DNA from: Lonicera japonica
Taxonomy: Eukaryota > Streptophyta > Magnoliopsida > Dipsacales > Caprifoliaceae
DNA length: 64,000 bases
Assembly: GCA_021464415.1 (NCBI GenBank)
Contig: CM038466.1
Span: 23,189,017 to 23,253,016 of the forward strand
Reading direction: 5' to 3'
In this document: positions 12,293 through 25,000 of the stretch, one piece after another
How the letters are laid out: every line of letters starts with the position of its first letter
Numbering within the stretch: position 1 is the stretch's first letter
The notes under the pieces: generated by a model
Told to the model about the DNA's origin: nothing
Seen by the model: the letters and a program-made list of their open reading frames with translations, nothing else
Databases searched by the model: none
Translations under genes and position numbers: made by a program

Positions 12293-12492
12293 AAATCAAT
12301 TGTCCCCCATATTTACCTCATGATACACATATATATTCCCAATTCAACACACACATATATATTCAAAGATAAAAATTGAAATAATAGAAACATTAAAATT
12401 AAAAATTAAAGAAATAATAAAGCAAAAATGGTCAACCTTCCAAATTTAAGATAATCCAGCTTTTGAATTTCAAATCATACATATCTAAACTC

Positions 12493-12530
12493 TCTTCTTC
12501 TTCTTCTTCTTCTTCTTCTTCTTCTTCTTT
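12493..12530. repeat. (CTT)n microsatellite
   Basis: About twelve CTT units in a row. Confidence 0.9.
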
Positions 12531-14417
12531 CTTTATTCTAATGAAAACATAAATAATAAATAAATTTTATAAAAATACGGAGTTTTTACAATGATAGATT
12601 TCTCAAGAGTTGACAGATCTAGAGCGGTAACAAATTTTTAAAGAAGACTCAAAAACAACGGATATGCAACTAAGGAACTAGTGGGTCTAGAGCAGAGACA
12701 GTTTAACAAAATTATTGAACATGACAATTCATATTATCCCCATTATGACCGTTTAAAAAAAAATCTCTTTTAAGGGACAATTCGTGTTATTGCCATCAAG
12801 AAAATTTAACATGTAGGATTACCTCATTTATATTGCTCGTTTGCATTTTTGATTTCACACTAGTCCTCAACTAAAGTTATCTTCTCCGTCGTCTTGGACT
12901 TGACTCTTCTCCATTACCTCTTCGATCCAATTCTGTCACGGAATCTCCCGCCAAATATATCGATCTCTCACAAGAACCTAGTGAACCACTAGACCACCTC
13001 ATAGAGTTTATGTATATATAAACTAGAAGATATAAATAAGTTATGACATCATTTTTTTGGTAATTTTCTTATTTTGCCCGTATTACTACTGATGTTGAAA
13101 AAAACATGTTGATGCTAAGATTTAGAATTATGACTTATCTGTTATTAAAAATGATATTAACCATTGAACTATATCTCTCTCTTTGTTAATTCTTTTATTC
13201 TAACTTAGATTTATCCGTACTTGAAAATCAAATATGCACATATATCATATGTGTTTTGTGTCTAGTATATAGTATGATGAGATAAATATTAGGTAAAATG
13301 TGCAAATCCCATTAAAATTCTTAAAAAACAATAACAAGTAGGGTAATTGTTTTCTTATATTGTTCTCGCTCTTTTTGAATTAGTTTTATCAATTACTGGA
13401 TAAAGTCAATACGTTTTTTTTTTGAAACAAAAGTTAATAGTTAATAATACTTTTTTTTGGGTCTATATTAATAATACCTTAAAACAAAGGGTGTTCTTAA
13501 ATGCATCAACAAAATCAGTCTTTTCACCCCACCAAAATTCAAAACTAAGTCAAACCTATCCTAAAAAATAGCATAAAAAATTTTCTTCTCACCCCATTTT
13601 CTTTCTAAGGAAAAAATCATCGCTATTCATTTTTTTTTTCCGTGAGTTTTTTTTTCCTCCATCATCTTTGTTCTAATATTTTTGATAAAAATAAACTTGA
13701 TCTTTTAATATTTTTGATGTAGTGAATTAAGACATATATTTATGGAGGTAATTATGGGTATTTAGATATTGTATATATAATTGAATTTCCTAAATTGCTA
13801 ATTATGGGAGTTGGATTTGCCAGCCATTATATTTATGTTATTGGCATTTGGGGAAATAACAATTTGGTATTAGTATTTATTTTGCTTACTTTTTTAGCAT
13901 ATATTGATTATTTCTTTTTTTTTTCTAATATAAAAATACTTTACATGAAATATGTCACATTTGAAAAATCAAATGCCTAAGCTTACACCTTCATTTTTTA
14001 AAACATTGGTCTTGTATAACGGCTCAATAATTTATTCTTAATTTTGCCTCATTTTTATTGGTGGTGTGGTGCTTTTACTTTTCTTTTTCTAACCAACATA
14101 TTTCTTGTTAAATAGGCCCCACATGCACAATTATTGAAGTAGTTATTCTTTAGTTGGGTCTATAGAATTTGTTCATTTGGTAGTTTCAATATACAGCGGT
14201 AGAACTAAGAATTCAAAGAACTAAACATAATTTAAATAAATAAATCAGCACAATAAACATAATAGCTGGTTTTTTAAAATATCAAAATATGGAAGTTAAG
14301 TTTACTTAATCAGACCTATATATTATTCTCTTCCCCTCAAATTAAAAGTTTAATTTATCTTTCATATGCTTTTAAGGATACACTATTTTTAACATAATTA
14401 GTGGTTAAAAATAAAGT

Positions 14418-14530
14418 CTGTGTACTAGCTCAAGTGAAAAAGAGTTGCTCTAGTTAGGGGAGAAGTCTAGGGTTCAATTCTCCCACCTCTTCTTTTCCTC
14501 CAAATTGAAACCCCCGATATATGAATTTTT
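14418..14530 (+). mobile_element. SINE-like unit
   Basis: An A-box-like TAGCTCAAGTGAAAAAG (14426-14442) and a B-box-like GGGTTCAATTCTCCC (14470-14484) are spaced as in tRNA-derived SINEs. An AT-rich tail follows. No target duplication was identified. Confidence 0.5.
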
Positions 14531-14752
14531 TATATATTAAAAAAATATATGTATATACATGATACATTTGATCATTTTCTAAAAAGAAAACTAAACTCCT
14601 AATTTGACATTAAAATATATCACGAATTCTTAATTTGTGATGAAGTGAATATTTATTAAAGACAAAAATCCTTTTAATTAAGTATATGTCACTAAGCCCA
14701 CATTAAAAACCTCAAACATGAAGAAACGCAAATTTAAAAAAAAGGGAAGAGA

Positions 14753-14770
14753 GGGGGGGGGGGGGGGGGG
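14753..14770. repeat. Run of 18 G
   Basis: An uninterrupted guanine homopolymer in AT-rich DNA. Confidence 0.9.
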
Positions 14771-14801
14771 TATTTTCTACCTTCGAAAACTTGTCTCCAA
14801 A

Positions 14802-14995
14802 AAAAGTATATAACGTAGTGAAAAGTGAACGTCCCAAAATATAGAGAGTATTTTACTGTGTTTAGTATGAACTCAATTTCCATGTGATGGATGTCTACAA
14901 AAAATATTTAACACAGGAGAAAAGTGAACGTTCCAAAATACGGATAGTATTTTCTTGTATTTAGTCTGAAGTATGAACTCAATGTCCGTGATGAA
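14802..14995. repeat. Diverged tandem duplication, about 97-bp unit
   Basis: Two adjacent units share GAAAAGTGAACGT.CCAAAATA, GAGTATTTT/TAGTATTTT and TATGAACTCAAT blocks in the same order. Confidence 0.7.
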
Positions 14996-16037
14996 TTAGT
15001 AATGGTGGATTATTCTGAATGAAAAAAAAAAGTCTTCTTGAATTTGAGAATACTTGAATTTGAGTTTCATATGATAAAACAAAATATATGAACTCAATGC
15101 TTTCTTCTGAATTTGTATGAACGTAGGATGTGTTATCCGGTGGCCATTAGCCAAAACAAAAACAAAGAAACACGTGAATTTGTTATTAAAATAAAGAAGA
15201 TATGTGGACCCATATATATAAAATATAAATATAACCAATCGTCCCCTTTGAGCTTTATCTAAATTGGTTGGTGTATCGCTTTCACTATCTTCATATATAA
15301 GAGGATGAACTTATTATGTCACACGCCGGTGGGTGCCCATGCCATTTATGATTGAAACTTAAAACTTGTTTTATTTTAATAGAATAAAGAGAAAATCAGT
15401 CTTTATACTAGCATAATCTTAGAGTCGAATGTTAAAATAATATTTGACTAGCGACAGTCATGTATCATGAATGGAAATTAATTGAAGTGTGCGAAAGCTA
15501 GTTCAGACACCTCGTAAGATAATTCTTGAAAATAAGAAGATAAAATCAAGACAGATAAACACAACAATATTTTTTTGGGATTTTTGTCTAAGATCTATAT
15601 TAGAGTTTTTAAAGTTTAAGTCTAGTTGTACTTTCATCCAAAATTGGACCTCCAAAAAATGACCTAACATCCGATTTGGGATAAAAATACAACTTGGCTC
15701 GAACTTTGAGTATTGTAATGTTGAGAATGAAACATTAGGGACCAAAGTGAAATAGTAGGTAAATTTTAGGGGGTAAAAAGTCAATTACCCCAAAGAAATG
15801 AACAAATTCACCGCGCGCCGTAGTGTGAAATTCTGTTGGCCTAAGCTTACAGACCTCCATTGAATTGAATTCCCCTCTTTGTGTCTCTTGATCTCACTTT
15901 CTCTGTCTAGACTCATCGATCCTGTTTTGAACTTTTGTTTTCATTTAGGGTAATTGACTAAGGTTTAATTGCAATGCAATAGAATAAGTAGTTTGATTTT
16001 ATTATTAGGTTTTTGTTAGGGGGTCGTAGTTGAATGA

Positions 16038-19000
16038 ATGACAATAATGAGTTTATGCGGCGGCCCCTTCCGCGATTCATGTTTCCACCTATTCCCTTGC
16101 CTCTCCGATCCCGGTACTTTCTTACACTTCATCTATCTTCACATATATAATCGTTTTTTTTTTAATCTGTGTTTTTTTGTAATTGGAGTTTTTTTTTTAT
16201 TAGCTCGGAGATCTACTTTGTGTTTGAAAGTTGCGTTGGTGGTTCTACATCTGATCTATTGCGGTGTTCTATTCCTATTCGATAGAGATTTGATTGAGAA
16301 AACCAGACGAGAACCATGGTAATAATACATTTATAATATTTATGTGTGTGTATATATATTCCTTCAATTCTGTGTATGTTTGTGTATGTGTGCGTATATA
16401 TATTCCTCCAATTCTATTGTTTATTCTATTTATCTTGTTTGTTTGATCAGAAAATTGTGGATAAGAAAATGAAATAAGAAGTTGGGTATTGAATTTGGGT
16501 GAGACCTTGGATATTGTATAAAATCTTACAATTGCAAGAAAAAAAACTCCAAAAAAGGGGGGGAAACGTAAATGAAGTTGATTTGGAGCAACATGTGTTT
16601 AATGGTTAGTCATATCATATACTCCATGCAACTCGAGAACCAGTAAGACTTGGGTGGCTCAACTTTGATTTGTATGTAGAAACGTAAATTTTATACTTGA
16701 AATCACATCCTGAGTTATAGATAGAATACATTGTGAAGGGGCGGGGCTACTGGTTAGGGGCTTAGGGCCTCATTTTTCTTTAATAATGTTTGTAAACAAA
16801 ATTGATTCCAAATTTCAACTTCCTTGTGTTCCTAGTTTCCTACAAGCATGTTAATGCATTAATAATATGTCCACTTACAAGTTACAATCCTTGAAACGCA
16901 CACATTCTGGGACGAAGGAAACTTGGGGAAAAACAACTTCATTTTATTTTACGGCTATCTTGGTTGTTTCCACCAGAAAAATATTTCAATTATTGTGGTG
17001 TTTGTTATTACTTCTCTAAAATTTCTCGCGTTTACAGGTACACGGCAATGTATTTATTGTTGTTTGTTGCTACCTTAGCGCAGTATTTCTTTACCTCCGG
17101 TTCTTCTCCCGGGTAATATTAATATTACAGAGCTAATTTGGTTGTGAAGTTCGAATTTAGCGTAGCTTTTGTGCTTGGAGCACGTCAAAATGTTCCATTA
17201 CTATTTATTTCTCAACATTATTCTCCTTTTTAAACTGCCAGCTATGTTGTTGATGCGATGAGGACTGTTAACGAGGCACATGGCCTATTTGGGACATCAG
17301 TGACCTCAATGTAAATATTATTTCCCAATTTCATTTCCTCCATCATATTACCATAGAAGGTTCTGGGAGAGTTTGTGTAAAATGAAGCAAAATCATTCCA
17401 CATTTTCTTCATATAAGACACAGAGACTGTAGGTGATTGTGTTTGTCGAATATAACACTATAGAATTGTTGTTTCTTTCTGGCTAATTTGGTGTTACAAT
17501 GATCAAGCAAAGACAGCCTGCTTCAAGCAAAAATGGCAGCGTAGTTGTTACTGTGGATAGGAACCAGTTGGGAAGAAACCTTTTAGGGAGTAATGCAACA
17601 AGTTGGACAAAGCTGGTGATGGACATGTACCCTCCTGGATCATCTGTTAGGTAGGAAAAACTGCAGTTCTCTCACTATCTTTGAAGATAACATTTATTCA
17701 TTATGAATAATCCCCACATATGAAGTTTGCACTAAATGCAAAATGTGGAGTACCAAGGACAATAAGGATAAAAACAAAAATCAAAGAAAACATTAATAAT
17801 TTTTACTTAAACTTTTGACATTTGTTTATTTGCTATGGAAAATTTGTTGTTTTTCCCTTTCAAAATAAACCTTTGTATAAACAAAGACAAACTTCTTTTT
17901 ATATTAGACGAGGAATATGAAAAACCGTGCAAATAGTGCGAGACAATTCTTTGTCGATATTAGATGAAGAATATAAGCACAAGTAATATGAGCTATTTCA
18001 TATGTCAGAAAAAGCTCAAATACCGTCAATTGTGTTCCACGTCATTATCTAGTTTGAACTATTTGTTTACTGTGCAAGTGATAGAGCACTATAGTGTGTT
18101 TCCTTTGCAAGAAAAGCACATTTGTGTGCTTTATAGCTTATTCAGCAACACTTTTTAAAACATTGATTTTTCATAGAAACTAGAGAGATTTGGAACTTGA
18201 ATGAAAGAATGACGTAGGAGCATAAAAGGAACTTCCTATTTCTTATCCTATGGTTCTTGGTTCCTGAAATTTTCCAATTATTGGGACTCGATCAATTATT
18301 ATCTTTTAATTTATTTTTTTATTTGATTTTATTTTGGGGGGATCTTGGATATTTACATAGTTTTAAATTGTGCACGACGTTGCGCGCAATCGTGTTTTTG
18401 GGGACTAAAACGCCATATAGCATGGGGCTAGTTGCGTTTTTTCCAAATTGCTTAAGCAAATTGATGACGTGGCACGCAATTTTGCGCTAAACACACTCAT
18501 TTTTACGCTATTTGGGACCAGACACTTAAAAGAAGGGGCAAAAACGAGTTTGAAAATTAAAACAAACCCTAGCCTTTTCTATTCTCCTCGAGCCGTTCTT
18601 CTCCTCTGGCCGTTCTCCTCTGGACAGCAAGGACATAGCATGAGTAACTTGGAATAACCACAGCAACGAAAAAGAAGATCCCGACTGGACAGTGGAAGAA
18701 CGGAGGAGAACGAAGGAGAAGAAGAGAAATGAGACAAGAGAGGAGGGAGGCGGCTGCAAAGAGAAGAAGAGAAGCGATATTTTATATTTAGGTTTTTGTA
18801 AAGTTAAAATGACTTGTGTGCCCTTGTCATATGAAATATTTACAACATTTAGTCTTTTTTAGTGTTTTTATATTGTAAGGGCCTTCCCAATGTATTATTT
18901 ATTAGTATTATCTTACTATAAATAAATAATAATAGTAATAAATATCTATATATATACATACTTATTTAAAATAATATTGTGTTTTAATGAATTTTTAATG

Positions 19001-22000
19001 TTCTTTAGTATAATATTTTATTTTTTATTTTTTTTGTTTATTACGCTATTCATTATTCAAATTACTTATGCTATTACACAATTTGTGAGCGCTATGCAAT
19101 TCTGGAACTAAAATGCTACGCGTTACGCTACCGTAATCTAAAACATTGGATATATATAAGAATTGTAATGGACCAAAAGTTCAAAATAATCTGCCAAACT
19201 GTAGTTTTTTGTGAGCTACAGACGAATAAGATCCTGTTCGTGATTCTAGAACTCATGGTTTTATCTCTGATTTTTCAGGACTTGGACTTGCTCCTACTGT
19301 AACATTGTGCAGGTAGCGTGATCTCATACTTTTTCTGTTTCTTTGTATGCTGCACAAGTTCACCCGACTCTATTATTGACCTCTAGATGAGTGATTATTT
19401 GACCAGTGAAGAGTCACATTATCGTGATAGTAAAATGGGAAAAGGAATAGATGCCACTAAGTGTAATGATATAGGTTCTCATCCCCAAGCATGACGCATT
19501 CACTACGGTGTCCAATTTTAACTCTGCTATTGTTAGTCTGCACCTTTTAAATTGACGGAAAGAAAAAAGAAAAATTCTCAACCAAAAAGAGAAACTCATA
19601 GAAAAGATATTCTGTATTCTTACTAATGAACTATTTATAGACTTTTTTAGTAAGTACTTCCTTACTGTGGTGGGTGGCCTAATCTTATACTTGAATGGAA
19701 GCAACATTACTAAGAGTTTTAAAGCATTTGATGGGCCAAAATACAGCGAAAACTAAGCTAAACTATGCCTATCCCAATTCTACTGCACACCCACTCAAGT
19801 TTTAAGCAACCCCTTTCTACGTAACCTTTGGTTTGAAAAAAAAATCCATGCAGACAGTGCTGGAAGACACATTTACTGCATGATCGAATTTCTAAATTTA
19901 GCAATTTCTAGGACCCATTGATAGCGGCTCTTGATCATTTTAATTCATTACAAGTTTTGGTTCTGATAAAAAAAAATTGGTTACAAGTTTTGGTTGAAGA
20001 AATGCTACTGCACAGTGCCATCTACTGGCTTTTAATCTTGGCCTAATACCAAGGTCTTACTACTTGATTGTACGGGATCAGTTCTTACTTCTGTGAACAC
20101 GATCGTCCAAGGGAACTCACTTACTTTACTGGACTACGGTCTACCATTAGTCAATTGAACCGTGTGTTATTACCAGTGGTATGGATAAGAAGTTAAGAAT
20201 CTTCAAAGTCTACTCTGATTTGTAGGTCCCAAACCGAAAACTTCGTTGAACTAGATTCTTCCTGGAGAAGGGTTGACTTTCAACTAAGAAATTGCACACT
20301 GCATTTTTTTTGAAGCATGTTTCGAGAAAAATATAAACATTCACAACAGTTAAAATGTTAACCATATTCGTAGAGTTACTAGCAAAAGCCACATGTAACC
20401 TCTCTCTCCCCTCCTTTTGCATTTAACCTGTTTGCAGCCCCCAAGATCAAAGCATTGCCATGATTGTGACAAATGTGTTCTTCAGTTTGACCATCACTGT
20501 GTCTGGCTCGGAACATGCATAGGGCAGGGGAACCATTGTAGATTTTGGTGAGTATACTTCTTCGAGTTTCAAGTGATCAGTGATGTCCAGTTGTCGACTG
20601 CTTTACTACTGATATCTTTCTCTATTTTTAGTTTATATTTCACACTTGTTCGGCATCAAAGAAACCAAATTTACCAATTAATTATTTGCGGATATTGTCT
20701 TGCTGTGGCTCTTGTGATGACATATTGAGGTTCTGTACCAGCAAGCAGTTGTCTCCATGTTTATTGGGTCTTGTTGGGTTAATGAGTGCGTTTCTCCATT
20801 ATATGTTTAGGAGCTATTCTTAGTTTATTTCTAAATTCAAAATGAGGAGCTGTGGTTTTATCATTATTTGGTGGATACAGTAATGCACCAATGACAAACA
20901 TGGTATGAGAGGGAATGGATTAACCACTTAAGTATGATTTGATAATATCAAATGCGTGTCAATTTTAAGTTATGAAGTTCAATTCCACCTTCTTTAAATT
21001 TTCTAAATAGGATGTTTAAAGTTGAGTTCAACAGTCAACTTTGTGCATTTGCATATGGAATGTAAGAAACCATCTGGTCCATCTCTCCCAAAAGCTTGTG
21101 CCGTTAGCTAGTGGGCCAACAATGTACATCATGCTCTACAAGACTCCCTTCTCATGTGACTGCACTCGTATGTGGAGAGACAAACCAAGGTGCGCCTAGT
21201 CGAAAAATACCCCCAAGGGGGGTTAGATTCGTCCTGGCACCTTGCGAAACCTGAGCTTTGATACCATGTTGGAAACTCTATTTGTAGGGTAAATTGATAA
21301 ATTTACCCTACCCTTGTTCACAGCGGAGGAAATTACAGGGTAAAAATTAAGCAGGTAGGGTAAAGAATGGGTAAATTTACTATATCACTAATTTTTAGTC
21401 ATACGAGTGTGTGTCACTCATATAATGAAGAAAAAAAAAGCAAAAAAAAAAATAGCAAAATGGTCGAGTGTGCCTCACTCGTATGAACCATTATGGCTTT
21501 ATTTTTTTTGATCAAAAACAAAACGCTTTTATTAAAAACTAATTAAAGTGATACAACATAGATTACATCTTTAGTGAACCAGTAGTCCACCAAAGCCTCT
21601 CAAGAAATATGAAAAGGCTACAAAATACCAAGCGTTATGGCTTTATACGTGTGTGGCTTACTCGTATGGCCAATTTTGTTATTTTTTTTATGGCTTATAC
21701 GAGTGTGGCCTACTCGTATGGCCAATTTTCTTTGCACATAATTCATACGAGTGACGCATCTTCGTATAAATATATTTCCTACCCTACCCACTGGGTTCAG
21801 CTTTGAAAAATAACTAATGGAATGATAAATTTAACCTAATTTTTAACTGCTCCGTTGTGGATGCTCTAAGAGCTTATCCCCAACCATGCATATCACTCTA
21901 CAACATTGAAGCTCCCTGGGTCATACATTATTACTGTTAAATAGTTTCCAACTTCCATAAACTTTATCAACAGAATAAAGTCGCCAACAACGTTGTTTGA

Positions 22001-25000
22001 GATTTTATTTTTTAGTTATTTGGGGTCTGATTTCTGAGCTGATTAGAAAGTATGTTACGGTAACTGTTAAGTTGGTCTTATATTCTTATTCACTTGCCAG
22101 TAAGGCGAGTTGGTCTAATTTAGGAAGAGGTATTTATTATGCAACGCACTTGCGTATAAAGAGAAATTGTAATGAATTTTTCTCGTTTCATGGTTAGAAT
22201 TACCTGTAAAATTTTGTAGCTCAACCTTATGTTAAAATAGATCAGCATAGACATACTATATCTAACTATTTTCTTCATGTACCTCTGGAGGCATTTTTGT
22301 AACCATCTTGTTTGGACATAATTGATATATCAGGTGGTACATTTGTGAGGAAACAGCATTATGCCTTTGGACCGGCATCTTGTACATTACATACCTCAAG
22401 GCTAATATATTGAAAGCATGGTATGAATCTTTGTATGATCTTTTTATCACTTAAATATCAATTTCTTTGGCCATAATGTGATATGTGATGGGTTAAATCT
22501 CTTAACTGTTCTGGTTTCTTACTTGGAGGTGCTACAAAGTATATTAATGGGATTTTAAGTCTTGTGCTTGTAGCCTCTTATGATGATGCCATATCAAATA
22601 CTCATTTACCCTTTGATGATGCCATATCAAAATACTCATTTACCCCTTGTTACCGCGATTGTATAGACTCTCCTTGAACAAAGGTGATTCTATTGCTTCT
22701 TTGGCCTCTTTGAACTTGGACTGCCTTGTGTCTTGTAATCTTTCCTTTTCCAGAAACTTGAATGAGAGAGTTTTGGAGGAGTTCCTTTCATTATTGAGTC
22801 ATTGAGGGTGTTAGATTGTCTTAGGGGAGTGTAGATTCTAGGAGATGGTTGTTGAATGGGGCTATTGATCTTCTTTTTTCAAATCTCTTATCTATTCTCC
22901 ATCGCATTCACATTTTGCACCTACAAAAGTCATTTGAGCAGCCGGTATTCTCTTGGTTAGTTGCTCACGGGAAGGTAAATACTTATGATCTGTTGCAAAA
23001 GAGAAGATCAAATTATTGTCTCTCCCCATCTTGGTGTGTACTTTGCAAGAAAAATGCAGAATATTTGAATCATTTGTTGTTACGCTGCCCTTACTCATAC
23101 TTCATATGGAACAAAGTTTTTGCAGAATTTGGGTTAGTTGGGCCCTTCCCAAAAAGGGCGTGAGTCTTCTTCTCTTGGAAATCAATAGCTACAGAAACAA
23201 ATCTAAGGGCCGGGAGTTATGGAGATGTATCAAATTTGCTTCCTTTCAGTTATTATGGATGGAGTGGCATTGTAGAATTTTTGAAGGAAAAGAAGAAGAA
23301 AAGGAGTGGCTGTGGGAAAGAGAAAAATTCATGGCTTCTTTGAGGGCTTCAACACCAAGCCTTTCAAAAACTCTAGTGTGGAAGACATCAAGAACAATTG
23401 GGGAACTTTGATTTTTGAATAGTGTTCCATTGGGGCTGGTTATGGCTTTTCCAGAAACATGGTATAGTGTACTTTCGATCAAATGCTATATCAAGGGAAA
23501 TTGAAAGAAGGTTATAATATTATGGAGATGTTGTTTGGCAGTGATGTGGTGCATTTGGAAGTAAAGAAATGCGAGAATTTTTTAGGAGAAGTGAATGAAG
23601 TCGAGCTATGGGGCAAAGTTAAGGCGTTAGCATCTCTCTGGGCATTTTCATCCAATGCCTTTGGAGCGTATTCAATTACGGATATTTCTCGGGATTGGCA
23701 GCGGTTTTGGGATAGATCCTATTGTTACAGGGAACTTAGGAATAGCTGTGCTTCCTGCTTTGTGCTGCTTGATTTTTTGATGTTCTTATGGTTTTTCGTA
23801 GTTTATTGTTCTAATGCTGTCTTCAGTGGTCTTCTCGACCTCTATTGGCTGGTTCCTCTCTTGAATTGATTTTTCTCATCAATAAAGTTTTCGTTTCTTA
23901 TCAAAAAAAAAAAAATAGTGTTCCATTGTATAATCTATTCTAGGGGTGTGTTGTTGGCGGTGGATTTTGGCTTTATATTTTTCTTTTTCTTGGGTTATAT
24001 GATTTGATGGTGGACTCCTTGTCCCCTCTCAGTTTGTACTTTTTTGATTGATTAATGAAATCTTGTTTCTTATTAAAAAAAATACATGATGCTGTTTTGT
24101 TATGGTCATATTTGTGATGTCTTGGGGTATTGTGATTGCTTTGAAATTCACATCTACTGACTCTGAAATTTGGTCCGTTGCTGGATTTCTTTCAGGTGGA
24201 TAGATGTAATCATGATCTTGCTGCTAGCTATTTTGTCAATGTCCTTGATCTTTCTGCTGCTGCTTCTCCTTTTTCATACGTAAGTGGTGTTATTTATCTT
24301 TAGAATGCAACACTTCTTGTTATCCGTTATATGCAATTCATTTAATTGTTAAAACTATGGAACTAGTTTTCAAAATTGCTTTTGAGGCTTACAAATGTTA
24401 AGGCAGATACTTTTAGAACATTAGCTAAAAGCCTAATAGATATAAGAGAGAAAATATAGAATGCAGTTGCAGATAAACTAATGACAGAAGCGAAGGATTC
24501 CAAAAGCAGTGTTTGTTACCTTGCCTTAACTATCCAAAGGGAGGGGCAGAGATAATGCATACTGCCCATAAACCAAAGCTTGGCGGATGAAGTGGAGAGC
24601 TACCTGCTCTTCTTAAGGGAAGGTTCATACTGTTATTGTCCCACTTGAATGATGCAAAGATGACAAGAGGATTATAGGGAATAGTTTGGGTTCAATAATA
24701 TCAAGTTTGGATGGTTTATCTTCATGGGTTATTGATTTCTCTGAGCCTGGCAGTTGATATAGGAGGGGGGTGGCTTCTGCTTTCACTGTTAGCAAGTGTT
24801 GACATTAAGATCAAAAGCATGGCAAGGTCCTGAATTCACTTGTTACAAAGTCTGTTTGATTTTGATGTCGATTGAACAAGCATTTAGCATAGGTTTCTAC
24901 GTGTTCACATTTTCAGGTTCAAAGAGCATCAGCCATATATTGATTTGCAAAAATATGAATTTTTTTTTTTGGTTTTGGGGTGGGGTGTTTAGGGACTCAT

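Larger units (their letters stand above)
7017..16037. other. Gene-poor intergenic region
   Basis: Nine kilobases between the divergent GDSL and PAT10 genes contain no ORF with recognisable motifs. The recognisable parts are listed separately: simple repeats, a hairpin, LTR-like debris at 8983-9775, MITEs, a SINE-like unit and a diverged tandem duplication. The last 200-300 bases should hold the PAT10 promoter and 5' UTR, but no distinct core element stood out. Confidence 0.6.

Noticed and set aside
14426..14484. Possible tRNA gene
   Set aside because: A- and B-box-like motifs exist, but no acceptor stem or cloverleaf can be formed; a SINE-like unit is more likely.
18526..18759. Serine-rich ORF in PAT10 intron 5
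   Set aside because: It arises from a CT/GA-rich stretch inside a probable non-autonomous element and has no homologous motif that I recognise.
20620..20800. Possible extra PAT10 exon
   Set aside because: The exon at 20438-20547 joins in phase to 22334-22420 and completes the conserved protein, so nothing is missing between them.
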